Positions 8,546 to 15,945 of a stretch of 54,222 nucleotides of DNA are shown here, in pieces. Numbering within the stretch: the stretch's first letter is position 1; every line of letters begins with the position of its first letter. The stretch lies in contig NZ_VMDW02000042.1 of NCBI RefSeq assembly GCF_007644045.2, forward strand, positions 1 through 54,222. Direction: 5' to 3'. The notes under the pieces were generated by a model that worked only from the letters and a program-made list of their open reading frames with translations, was not told where the DNA came from and ran no database searches. The DNA is from Vogesella urethralis. Lineage in GTDB: Bacteria > Pseudomonadota > Gammaproteobacteria > Burkholderiales > Chromobacteriaceae. Made by a program: the position numbers and the translations under genes.

Positions 8546-10743
8546 GCTTGCCAGCCGGGGCGGGCAGCCTGCCAGTGCAGCGTGCGCCCCAGCTGCAGGC
8601 GGATGGCACCGTGCAGGTCGGTACGCCATAGCGGCACCCCGGCAGCCGCCACCCGCGCCAGCACCTCGCGGTGCGGATGACGGTAGCGGTTCAGATAGCC
8701 GGCACTGGCCACCGCCAGTACCGGCCGCACCACCTGCAACCAGTCGCTACCGGTGGCCGTGCGGCTGCCGTGGTGTCCCAGTAGCAGCACATCGCTGTGC
8801 AACTGCCGGCCGTAACGCGCCAGCAAGCCCGCCTCCACTGCCAGCGGCGCATCACCAGTCACCAGCAGGGCCCGATGCGGCGTCGCCACGCGCAGTACAC
8901 AGCTGAGCGCGTTGTCCTCGCCCTGCGCACCGGCCTGTGGTGACAGCACGTCAAAACGCACCCCGTCCCATACCCAGCTCTGCCCTGCCAGACAAGGTTG
9001 GCCGCGCCACGCCGCAGCGCTGGCCGCCTGGCCACGGTACAACTGCTGCACAGGTAACGCCGGCAGCAGGCTGTCGGCGGCGCCGTCGTGGTCGATATCG
9101 TGATGCGATAGCCACAGCGCATCCAGCCTGCCGATGCCGCGGGCGCGCAAAACCGGCAGCAACACGCGGCTGGCGTCCCCGGCGCCGGTATCGAACAGGG
9201 CGTCGTGCTGCGCCGTCTGCAACAGCATTGCCGACCCTTGCCCCACATCCAGCACCTCGGCCCACAGCTCGCCCGGGGGCGGACGTGGCGCCCGGTACAG
9301 CAACAAGGGCAACACGGCGGTCAACGCCAGCGCCTGCCAGGCACGCCCCAGCGGCAATACCAGCATCAGGCTGCCCAGCACCGCGGCCGGCAACAGCGGC
9401 CATGGCAACAAGGGCCGTACAAACGGCGGCCATTGCGCCAGCCAGTCCACGCCGAACCAGAATACGGCGGCCAGGCGACAGGCCAACCAGAGCAAAGCCT
9501 CCAGCGGCAACAGCATGCCCAGCAACACCAGCGGCGTCAGCAAGCAGGATACAAAGGGTATGGCCAAGGCATTGGCCAGCGGCGACAGCAGCGGAAAGCT
9601 ACCGAACAGGTATAACAAGGGCAGCAGCGACACCAGCGTCACCCGCCACTGCGCTTGTACTGCCCGCCACCAGCGCGCGGCCGGCTCGCGCAGCCCGGTT
9701 TCGCCGGCGACCAGCGCTCCGACCAGCAGGAAAGACAGCCAGAAGCCCGGCGCCAGCACCGCAAACGGGTCCAGCAACAATACCACCGTCAACGCCGCCA
9801 ACCACACCTGCAGCCCGGACAGGCCGCGCTGCAGGCTTAGCGCCGTCACTGCCAGCAGCAGCATCCACACCGTGCGCTGTGTCGGTACTGAAAAGCCGGC
9901 CAATAGTGCGTACCCGATGGCCGCCAGCATGCCGCACCAGCGCGGCAACCACGCCGGCAACGGTAAACCGCCACGGCGCAGTGCGCGCACCCATACCGTT
10001 ACCAGCATCGCCACCAAGCTGATGTGCAAACCGGATACGCTGACAATATGGGTCAGCCCGGTGGCGGCCAGCGCGCCCCACTCGGCACGACCCAGCCACT
10101 GCTGCGCCCCCACGGAAAGCGCCACCACCAGCGCAAGCTCCCGCCCCGGCGGGCTGGCCTGCTGCAGGCGCTGCACAATGGCCTGGCGCTGGCGGTCCAG
10201 CCTGGCTTGCAGGTCGGGCGGGGTTGCCGGCAATGGCTGCCGGCCTTTGGCCACGCTACCGGTAGCTTGAATGCCCTCGCTCCAGTACCAGCGTTCCGCA
10301 TCGAAACCGGCCACGTTGGCCGCCCCGTGCGGCGGCCGCAGCTTGACCGTGATCCGCCAGTAGCTGCCGGCTGGCCAGTCGCGCTGGGCGTAATCGTTCA
10401 GCGCCAGCAGCGGCGGTACGCCGGGTGGTGGCAACAGCACCTCGGCACGCCAGCGCACGCCGAACTCGCCCGGCGCCGCCAGCCCGCGCACCACCACCGG
10501 CAGCGTCAGGCTGCGGCCAACCAGGCGCGGGTCGAGTGACTGCGCCAACCGCAGTTCTGCCCGCCAACTGGCGTAGCTCAACCCCAGTGCGCAGTACAGC
10601 AGCGCGCATAGCCAACCCTGCCGGCGGCCCCACCAACACGGCCACAGCATCAGCGCCAGCGCCGGCAGCAGAAACCACGGCGGCAAGGCAGGTAGCAGCG
10701 CACACAGCACAATGCCGGCGCACCAGAAAGCCAGTCGGAACAT
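8494..10743 (-). CDS. comEC: Competence protein ComEC/Rec2, DNA uptake channel
   Basis: A 749-residue inner-membrane protein that passes single-stranded DNA into the cytoplasm during natural transformation. It begins with hydrophobic segments and a DUF4131-like soluble part. A central competence domain of many TM helices includes the signature THIVSVSGLHISLVA. It ends with a metallo-beta-lactamase-like domain (about 495-720) with EVLDVGQGSAMLL, SHHDIDHDGA and GHHGSRTATGSDW. This is full length for the family. The 3' end overlaps the convergent response-regulator gene by 52 bases. Its presence fits the many uptake-sequence-like motifs in this window. Confidence 0.96.
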   Translation of the reverse strand: MFRLAFWCAGIVLCALLPALPPWFLLPALALMLWPCWWGRRQGWLCALLYCALGLSYASWRAELRLAQSLDPRLVGRSLTLPVVVRGLAAPGEFGVRWRAEVLLPPPGVPPLLALNDYAQRDWPAGSYWRITVKLRPPHGAANVAGFDAERWYWSEGIQATGSVAKGRQPLPATPPDLQARLDRQRQAIVQRLQQASPPGRELALVVALSVGAQQWLGRAEWGALAATGLTHIVSVSGLHISLVAMLVTVWVRALRRGGLPLPAWLPRWCGMLAAIGYALLAGFSVPTQRTVWMLLLAVTALSLQRGLSGLQVWLAALTVVLLLDPFAVLAPGFWLSFLLVGALVAGETGLREPAARWWRAVQAQWRVTLVSLLPLLYLFGSFPLLSPLANALAIPFVSCLLTPLVLLGMLLPLEALLWLACRLAAVFWFGVDWLAQWPPFVRPLLPWPLLPAAVLGSLMLVLPLGRAWQALALTAVLPLLLYRAPRPPPGELWAEVLDVGQGSAMLLQTAQHDALFDTGAGDASRVLLPVLRARGIGRLDALWLSHHDIDHDGAADSLLPALPVQQLYRGQAASAAAWRGQPCLAGQSWVWDGVRFDVLSPQAGAQGEDNALSCVLRVATPHRALLVTGDAPLAVEAGLLARYGRQLHSDVLLLGHHGSRTATGSDWLQVVRPVLAVASAGYLNRYRHPHREVLARVAAAGVPLWRTDLHGAIRLQLGRTLHWQAARPGWQAYWAGSSVVATTTLPQP

Positions 10744-10837
10744 GCGGCCATGCTAGCCAGCGCACTTATCGACAGGCAAAGCCGTTGCCTCGCTGGCAGC
10801 GATACCGTATCTTCGCCGCGTCAAAAAAGGAAAAACC

Positions 10838-11641
10838 ATGCACGCCACGCCCCTGTACTGCGCCGAAAACGCCCGCCGAGACACCGCCGAAAGGTTGGCC
10901 GCACGCTTTGCGCTACCGCTGGTAAAGCAGCGCCCGGAAAGTGGCTACTGGCTGGAGCTGGGGCCGGAACGGCTGGAACTGCTTACCACCGGCAAGCACG
11001 GCGCTGTGTACGCCGAGTTTGTTGCCGGCGCCGCCAAGCACCGCCGCGAACAAGGCGGCGGTCGCGGCCAACCCGTGGCCAAGGCGGTGGGGCTGAAGGG
11101 CGCCAAAGACCTGCCGCGCATCGTCGACGCTACCGCCGGTCTGGGCGGCGACAGTTTCGTGCTGGCCACACTGGGCTGCGAGGTCACCCTGCTGGAACGC
11201 TCGCCAGTGGCCGCCGCGTTGCTGTTCGACGCACTGGAACGCGCCAGCGTACACCCAGACACCATGGACATCGCCGCGCGCATGACGCTGATCCACACCA
11301 ACGCCATCGACTGGCTGGCACAGCAGGCCGAACTGCCATGGGAACAACGCCCGGAAGTGGTGTTTGTCGACCCGATGTTCCCCGATACCGACAAGAAAAG
11401 CGCTGCCGCCAAGAAAGGCATGCAGGCCTTCCAGCACGTGATTGGCGACGACATGGACAGCGCTGCGCTGCTGGCCGCCGCTATCGCCGCCGCCACCGGC
11501 CGCGTGGTGGTGAAACGCCCGCAGCGCGGCGTACCGATCGAAGGCGTCAAGCCGTCGGTGGTGCTGGACGGCAAGTCTACCCGCTTCGACCTGTACGTGA
11601 TCAAGGCGCTGCGGCCGCAGGACTTTGTTGGCCGCGACTAA
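10838..11641 (+). CDS. rsmJ: 16S rRNA (guanine1516-N2)-methyltransferase RsmJ
   Basis: A SAM-dependent methyltransferase of the small subunit rRNA, 267 residues. Conserved pieces are GLKGAKDLPRIVDATAGLGG (SAM-binding loop), VTLLERSPVAAALL, VFVDPMFP (catalytic DPMFP) and VVVKRPQRG. This is the normal RsmJ (YhiQ) pattern and length. An A-rich AAAGGA ribosome site precedes the ATG. An exact copy of the 12-base uptake-like motif lies near the start (10892-10903, read as Arg-Leu-Ala-Ala through AGG TTG GCC GCA). A 9-mer copy sits in the last four codons (11627-11635). The gene is followed by its own terminator. Confidence 0.95.
   Translation: MHATPLYCAENARRDTAERLAARFALPLVKQRPESGYWLELGPERLELLTTGKHGAVYAEFVAGAAKHRREQGGGRGQPVAKAVGLKGAKDLPRIVDATAGLGGDSFVLATLGCEVTLLERSPVAAALLFDALERASVHPDTMDIAARMTLIHTNAIDWLAQQAELPWEQRPEVVFVDPMFPDTDKKSAAAKKGMQAFQHVIGDDMDSAALLAAAIAAATGRVVVKRPQRGVPIEGVKPSVVLDGKSTRFDLYVIKALRPQDFVGRD
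10892..10903 (+). repeat. Exact 12-mer uptake-like motif (in rsmJ)
   Basis: AGGTTGGCCGCA, encoding Arg-Leu-Ala-Ala with the minor codons AGG and TTG. Confidence 0.7.
11627..11635 (+). repeat. Uptake-like 9-mer at the 3' end of rsmJ
   Basis: GTTGGCCGC, ending 3 bases before the stop codon of rsmJ. Confidence 0.55.
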
Positions 11642-11663
11642 GTTTTGTCGCACCACGACAGCA

Positions 11664-11698
11664 ACAAGGGCAAGCCTGCGGCTTGCCCTTGTGCTTTT
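11664..11698 (+). terminator. Rho-independent terminator of rsmJ
   Basis: Perfect 13-base arms (11664-11676 and 11680-11692) around a 3-base loop, followed by GCTTTTAT. It starts 22 bases after the rsmJ stop. Confidence 0.85.
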
Positions 11699-11758
11699 AT
11701 CCATCGCCCGCGCCATGCCACAATGCCGGATCATTCAAAAAGCATATCTGGTGATGCC

Positions 11759-12262
11759 ATGCCTGCGCCCATCAAACTCGCCATCCTGATCGACACCCTG
11801 CCCGGCCGTGGCGAAGAACAAGTCCAGGCTTTTGCCGCGCTGGCGCCAAGAGTACGCGCAGAAAAAGGCTGCCTCGCCTACCAGCTGCACCGCGTGCCCG
11901 GGCAGGACGACCGCTTCGTGCTGACCGAAAGCTGGGCCAGCGCCGCCGACCTGGCCGCCCACAACGCCAGCGAGCACATGCAGGACGCGGCCCCGTGGCT
12001 GGCCAGCTTTCGCGCCGGGCCGGTTACCGTGCTGCCGCTGCAAGAAGTGCACCCGGCGCCGCCCCCCGCCGCGCCCAAAAACAACAACAACCTGCCGCCA
12101 TTCCTGATCAGCGGCATCCTGCTGGGCAGCGTGTTGGCCGCCCTGGTGCAGCGTTATTGGCCGCTCGGTTACGGCCTGCTGGCAGGCGTCGGCGGCATGC
12201 TGCTCATGCAACGCTGGCTGCAGGCCTGCCAACAGCGCGGCTGGCTGCCCGGCCGCCGCTGA
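11759..12262 (+). CDS. ABM-domain protein with C-terminal membrane anchor
   Basis: 167 residues. The first about 95 form an antibiotic-biosynthesis-monooxygenase (ABM) type alpha/beta barrel: start KLAILIDTLPG, then GCLAYQLHRVPGQDDRFVLTESW and a HMQDAAPWL helix. A Pro-rich linker (PAPPPAAPKNNNN) leads to a hydrophobic hairpin of about 45 residues, LISGILLGSVLAALV and YGLLAGVGGMLLM. ABM domains are small haem or quinone-handling oxygenases, or simply binding folds. The substrate is unknown. The membrane tail is uncommon for the family and suggests tethering to the inner membrane. The start follows a weak GGTG site; an in-frame extension upstream would run through the terminator and is not used. 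Confidence 0.75.
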   Translation: MPAPIKLAILIDTLPGRGEEQVQAFAALAPRVRAEKGCLAYQLHRVPGQDDRFVLTESWASAADLAAHNASEHMQDAAPWLASFRAGPVTVLPLQEVHPAPPPAAPKNNNNLPPFLISGILLGSVLAALVQRYWPLGYGLLAGVGGMLLMQRWLQACQQRGWLPGRR

Positions 12263-12263
12263 C

Positions 12264-12272
12264 GCGGCCAAC
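12264..12272 (-). repeat. Uptake-like 9-mer directly after a stop codon
   Basis: GTTGGCCGC on the minus strand, one base past the stop of the ABM-anchor gene. Confidence 0.55.
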
Positions 12273-12379
12273 CCTCCCGCCCTGGCGCCCCCTGCGCTAC
12301 ACTGCCCTCCCCGTGTCCGGCGCCCACGCGGCACAGACCGCCCGCGCCGCGTTGCAACCCTTGCCTATGGAGCCCGCCG

Positions 12380-12775
12380 ATGGCTGTTTTTACCCTGGAA
12401 ATGAAAGTCCGCGATTACGAGTGCGACATGCAGGGCATCGTCAACAATGGTGTCTACTTCAACTACCTGGAGCACGCCCGCCATGAATTCCTGCTGGAAA
12501 AAGGCATCGACTTCGCCCAGCTGGCCCGCGATAAGGTAAACCTGGTGGTGGTACGCGCCGAGCTGGACTACAAAGGCTCGCTCACCAGCGGCGACCGCTT
12601 TGCCGTCACCGTGGCCTACGAGGCCGTGTCCAAGGTGCGCTTCGGCTTCCGCCAGCAAGTGATTCGCCTGGCCGACAACAAAGTGGTGCTGGAAGGCCTG
12701 ATCGTCGGTACCGCCATCAACGAACGCGGCCGCCCGGCCATTCCGGCAGACTTCGCTGCACGCTTGGCAGAATAA
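12380..12775 (+). CDS. Hot-dog-fold acyl-CoA thioesterase (YbgC/4HBT family)
   Basis: A 131-residue single-domain thioesterase that hydrolyses acyl-CoA or similar thioesters in the cytoplasm. The N-terminus VRDYECDMQGIVNNGVYFNY matches the 4HBT pattern, with the catalytic Asp in the DMQGIVNN loop. The C-terminal strands GDRFAVTVAYEAV and FGFRQQVIRL complete the fold. A GGAG ribosome site lies 10 bases before the ATG. It is not next to tol-pal genes, so it need not be YbgC itself; the substrate is unknown. Confidence 0.85.
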   Translation: MAVFTLEMKVRDYECDMQGIVNNGVYFNYLEHARHEFLLEKGIDFAQLARDKVNLVVVRAELDYKGSLTSGDRFAVTVAYEAVSKVRFGFRQQVIRLADNKVVLEGLIVGTAINERGRPAIPADFAARLAE

Positions 12776-12930
12776 GGGCCCATCCCACCTTCTTCATCCA
12801 GCACTCGCCAAGCCTATGCCTAGACTGGGGCAGGAAACGGTGTGCTCACCCCATCCTGCCTCTGGGCCACAGCTTCCCGTTTTTTGCCATGAGTTTGTCT
12901 TTGCTAGCTGATGGCCAACAATCGATCACC

Positions 12931-13290
12931 TCATTCATGGCGGGCCCTAGCGTGATAACCCGCGCTGTCTACCGGCGCTTGCTGGCGGTCCGCCATGCCG
13001 TAATCGCGCACCACCTCCGCCACACGTAGCTGGTAATCGGCAAACACGCCGCTGCGGCCGGCCAGTTGCGCCATGCGGTGCGCTTCCAGCTGGCGCCAGG
13101 CGGCCAGTGCCTGCTCGTCCCGCCAGTAGGAGAGCGACAGCAGCTTGTCCGGCTGGCTGAGGCTCTGGAAGCGCTCGATGGAGATGAAACCCTCGCTCTG
13201 CGCCAGTAGCGGGCGCAGCTGCGCCGCCAGGTCCAGGTAGTCGGCCTGGCGCCCCGGCGCCAGCGTCACTTCAAACAAAACGGCCATCAT
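12931..13290 (-). CDS. ABM-family monooxygenase
   Basis: 119 residues. Family signs are MAVLFEVTLAPGRQADYLDL, EGFISIERFQSLSQPDKLLS and SYWRDEQALAAWRQLEAHRM. This is the classic ABM fold with the His-containing helix (EAHRMAQL). It starts inside the stop codon of the P450 gene (4-base overlap ATGA), so the two are translationally coupled. Small ABM enzymes next to oxidases can act as cofactor-free oxygenases or quinone-handling partners. The true substrate is unknown. Confidence 0.85.
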   Translation of the reverse strand: MMAVLFEVTLAPGRQADYLDLAAQLRPLLAQSEGFISIERFQSLSQPDKLLSLSYWRDEQALAAWRQLEAHRMAQLAGRSGVFADYQLRVAEVVRDYGMADRQQAPVDSAGYHARARHE

Positions 13291-14450
13291 GCGGTGGCTC
13301 CTTTTTCAAGCGCATCAAAACGGCGCCAGCGCGCATTGGCGGGCGGGTGAAACTGCTGGCTGGCGGCCAGTTGCCGCCACGGCATGCGCCGCCGCAGGCA
13401 GTGCTGCAGCAGCGCGTGGCAGGCAGCCAGTGCGATGCGGCTACCCGGGCAACGGTGCGCGCCGGCGCCAAAGCCGTGCTCGCGCCGGCCCCGCAGCAGG
13501 CGAAAGACCAGTGGTCGCGCATGGCAGGCCGGGTCCAGGTTGGCCGCCGCCAGCAACACCAGCACGCGCTGGCCGGCCGTTACCGGCTGGCCGCACAGCT
13601 CGCCATCCTGCTGCACAAAGCGCCAGCTGTGCTGCACTGCCGCGTCCAGGCGCTGGCTTTCGGCAATGAAGGCAGGCAACGCGCCCGATGCCGTACGCAG
13701 CTGGCGGCGCAGCGCGGGTGCCTGCGCCAGCCGGTACAGCGCGTTGCCCAACAAGGCCGCCGTGGCGTCATGCGTTTGCTGCAGCAGGGCCAACAGGTTG
13801 GCCGCACGCCACTCGGTGTCGGGCCAGGCGGCGGCCAGCGCCTGCCATAGCGGCGTCAGCGCTGTCGGTGGCTGGCGGGTGATGGCCAGCAAGGCGGCCA
13901 GTGCGGTGTCGGCGGCCGCGATCTGCGCCTCGCCAGCGGTGGCCGCCAGCCCTGCCAGCAGGCTGCCCAGCTGCGCCCGCGCGGGCGCCTCGCCCAGTGC
14001 CGGCATGCCGAGCAGCGTCGCCACCAGGTGCTGCGGCAATTGCAAGCACACGGCGTCCACGGCTGCCGCGCTCCCCTGCCGCAACCAAGGCTGGCAAGCG
14101 GCGATGGCGCGACGGGTGGCGGCATCCAGCTCGGCATCGCTCAACGCAGCCAGTGCCTGCAACAAAGCAGCTTTCTCTGCCTGCCGCGCCACGCCGTCCG
14201 TCTGCCGTAGCAAGCGGCCAAAATAGGCGCCCAGCGCCCTACCCTGCAAAGCGGGTGGCAATGGCTGGCCGGCTGGCCGGACGCCGCATAGCGGGCTGTG
14301 CAGTACTGCGTCTACCGTAGCCGCACTGGCCGCTACCCACACCGCCAGCTCGACATCAAAATAAAACGGCCGGGCCGCGGCCTCGGCGCTGTACCACGCT
14401 GCCGGGCAGGGCTGATGGGCCGCCGACAAGGGGGAAACGTGTTCTGTCAT
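13287..14450 (-). CDS. Cytochrome P450
   Basis: A 387-residue soluble bacterial P450. It has the haem-binding loop FGAGAHRCPG with Cys334 as the thiolate ligand, the K-helix ExxR as ESQR, and an I-helix around QQTHDATAALL where the usual acid-Thr pair reads DAT. The N-terminus has no membrane anchor. No ferredoxin or reductase is encoded next to it, so electrons must come from elsewhere. It is cotranscribed with the ABM monooxygenase and divergent from an ArsR-type regulator, which probably controls both. Reaction and substrate cannot be told from sequence. An exact 12-mer uptake-like motif lies in it at 13795-13806. Confidence 0.9.
   Translation of the reverse strand: MTEHVSPLSAAHQPCPAAWYSAEAAARPFYFDVELAVWVAASAATVDAVLHSPLCGVRPAGQPLPPALQGRALGAYFGRLLRQTDGVARQAEKAALLQALAALSDAELDAATRRAIAACQPWLRQGSAAAVDAVCLQLPQHLVATLLGMPALGEAPARAQLGSLLAGLAATAGEAQIAAADTALAALLAITRQPPTALTPLWQALAAAWPDTEWRAANLLALLQQTHDATAALLGNALYRLAQAPALRRQLRTASGALPAFIAESQRLDAAVQHSWRFVQQDGELCGQPVTAGQRVLVLLAAANLDPACHARPLVFRLLRGRREHGFGAGAHRCPGSRIALAACHALLQHCLRRRMPWRQLAASQQFHPPANARWRRFDALEKGATA
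13795..13806 (+). repeat. Exact 12-mer uptake-like motif (in P450 gene)
   Basis: AGGTTGGCCGCA on the plus strand, antisense to the P450 reading frame, where it encodes part of RAANLL. Confidence 0.7.
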
Positions 14451-14482
14451 GTGTGTACTCCTCGATCACCATGGCGCATGCT

Positions 14483-14495
14483 AGGCTGCAAGCCT
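14483..14495. promoter_or_regulatory. Possible operator in the divergent P450/regulator gap
   Basis: A short inverted repeat, AGGCT-GCA-AGCCT, in the 74-base gap between the P450 operon and the ArsR-type gene. Its place suits autoregulation, but the arms are only 5 bases, so this is weak. Confidence 0.3.
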
Positions 14496-14524
14496 TGTGC
14501 GATGTTTCAGCGTGACGTGAAGTG

Positions 14525-15208
14525 ATGAACGACGATCTACCGGATATCAGCCGGCTGGCCGGCTTGCTGGCCGACCCTGGCCGCAGCCGCATGCTGCTGG
14601 CGCTACTGGAAGGCCGCATGCTGCCGGCCAGCGACCTGGCCCGTGCGGCCAACCTGTCGGCCCAGGCCGCCAGCAACCACCTGGCCCGCATGCTGGACGG
14701 CGGCGTACTGCGGGTGGAAAGCCGTGGCCGTTACCGCTACTACGCGCTGGCCAATAGCCAGATGGCGCACGTCATCGAAGCGCTGGCCTGCGCCGCGCAC
14801 GGCCAGGACGTGCTGCGGCCAACCCTGCGCCCCAAGGGCGACGCCGAGTTGCGGCTGGCGCGCACCTGCTACCGCCATCTGGCCGGGCAACTGGGCACGC
14901 AGCTGTGTGAGGCGATGCAGACGCACGGCTACCTGCAACGCGACACGGGTAGCGCCATGACGCTGACCCCGGCCGGCGCCGACTGGCTGCAGCAGGCACT
15001 GGCACTGGATGCGCGTTCACTGCCGGCCGGCAAGGCGTGCCTGGACTGGAGCGAGCGGCGCGACCATCTGGCCGGGCCGCTGGGCGAGGCCATCTGCAAC
15101 GCCTTCCTGGCGCAAGCGCTGGTTTGCCGGCGGTCGGGCAAGCGTTCGCTGCAAGTCACCGCCGCCGGGCGCCAGTTCCTGCAAACGCAACTGGGCGTGC
15201 AGCTGTAA
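14525..15208 (+). CDS. ArsR-type winged-helix transcriptional regulator
   Basis: 227 residues. The first about 90 form an ArsR-like winged helix-turn-helix: DPGRSRMLLALLEGRMLPAS, recognition region LSAQAASNHLARML, wing RGRYRYYALAN. The C-terminal about 130 residues (CLDWSERRDHLAGPLGEAIC) form an extra domain, so it is longer than metal-sensing ArsR proteins. No paired metal-binding cysteines stand out. It probably binds a small organic ligand and represses the divergent P450-ABM operon. The ATG at 14525 is preferred over the GTG three bases earlier, because it is the first ATG after GACGTGA. An exact 12-mer uptake-like motif lies in the helix-turn-helix at 14644-14655. Confidence 0.85.
   Translation: MNDDLPDISRLAGLLADPGRSRMLLALLEGRMLPASDLARAANLSAQAASNHLARMLDGGVLRVESRGRYRYYALANSQMAHVIEALACAAHGQDVLRPTLRPKGDAELRLARTCYRHLAGQLGTQLCEAMQTHGYLQRDTGSAMTLTPAGADWLQQALALDARSLPAGKACLDWSERRDHLAGPLGEAICNAFLAQALVCRRSGKRSLQVTAAGRQFLQTQLGVQL
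14644..14655 (-). repeat. Exact 12-mer uptake-like motif (in ArsR-type gene)
   Basis: AGGTTGGCCGCA on the minus strand. A second 9-mer copy follows 170 bases later at 14815-14823. Confidence 0.7.
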
Positions 15209-15257
15209 CGGGTGCTGTCATCAACTGTCACAAACGGTTACCCTGTTACCGCAAACT

Positions 15258-15266
15258 GTTGGCCGC
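15258..15266 (+). repeat. Uptake-like 9-mer, intergenic upstream of slyB
   Basis: GTTGGCCGC, 47 bases before the slyB start codon. Confidence 0.55.
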
Positions 15267-15312
15267 GAATGTGGTCCAATGTCGTAACTGTTTTTCTCGG
15301 GGAGTAAATACC

Positions 15313-15771
15313 ATGACAACCAGAAACATCCTGATCGCCGGCATGCTGACCATGGTCGCACTCACCGGCTGTGCTACCAGTTCCGATTCCGCCCAGGTGT
15401 ACAGCAAAGGCCAGATGCGCCAGATGCACGAAGTGGAATACGGCAAGATCCTGGACATCAAGAACGTGAAGATGGAAGGCGACAAGAACGACCTGCTGAC
15501 CCTGGGCGGCACCGCGCTGGGCGGCCTGGCCGGCAGCACCGTCGGCAAGGGCAACGGTTCGGTTGCCGGTGCCATCGTCGGCGCCATGGCGGGCGGCCTG
15601 GCCAGCGAAGCGGTGCAACGCAACAACACCAAAAACGCCTACGAACTGACCGTGCAGCTGGAAAAAGGCCGCACCGTGTCCATCGTGCAGGAAGCCGACG
15701 TGGTACTGACCGTGGGCCAGCGCGTGAAAGTGATTACCGGTGGCGGTACCGCACGCGTGCTGCCGATGTAA
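15313..15771 (+). CDS. slyB: Outer membrane lipoprotein, SlyB family (glycine zipper)
   Basis: A 152-residue lipoprotein with a signal peptide and lipobox (VALTGC, Cys about 19). A glycine-zipper membrane segment follows, with repeated GxxxG spacing in LGGTALGGLAGSTVGKGNG and AGAIVGAMAGGLASEA. The C-terminal beta region YELTVQLEKGRTVSIVQEAD ends in GQRVKVITGGGTARVLPM. This is the standard SlyB/Pcp layout. Family members stabilise the outer membrane and are induced by envelope stress in enterobacteria; that is not shown here. The start is supported by GGGGAG 8 bases upstream. It has its own terminator. Confidence 0.9.
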   Translation: MTTRNILIAGMLTMVALTGCATSSDSAQVYSKGQMRQMHEVEYGKILDIKNVKMEGDKNDLLTLGGTALGGLAGSTVGKGNGSVAGAIVGAMAGGLASEAVQRNNTKNAYELTVQLEKGRTVSIVQEADVVLTVGQRVKVITGGGTARVLPM

Positions 15772-15810
15772 GCCTTGCCCCGTCACCGGTTCCGGTGATG
15801 ACAAACACAC

Positions 15811-15838
15811 ACAGCCTCCCTCGCGGAGGCTGTTTTGC
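15811..15838 (+). terminator. Rho-independent terminator of slyB
   Basis: Arms ACAGCCTCC (15811-15819) and GGAGGCTGT (15825-15833), then TTTGC. A second small hairpin, TCACCGG-TTCCGGTGA, lies just before it. Confidence 0.8.
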
Positions 15839-15864
15839 ATTCTGCGTGGCGCACGGCAGCGGGT

Positions 15865-15873
15865 GCGGCCAAC
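15865..15873 (-). repeat. Uptake-like 9-mer after the slyB terminator
   Basis: GTTGGCCGC on the minus strand, about 30 bases past the terminator. Confidence 0.55.
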
Positions 15874-15945
15874 TGGACAGCCCGGCAAACACGGGGTAGG
15901 CTGCCGGCCTTTTTTCCTTGTAAAACAATAACTTTGTATATACAA

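Noticed and set aside
4746-8996. The 4.2-kb gap without uptake-like motifs as a sign of recent transfer of the kinase set
   Set aside because: With about one copy per 1.1 kb, one gap of this size among 50 is expected by chance.
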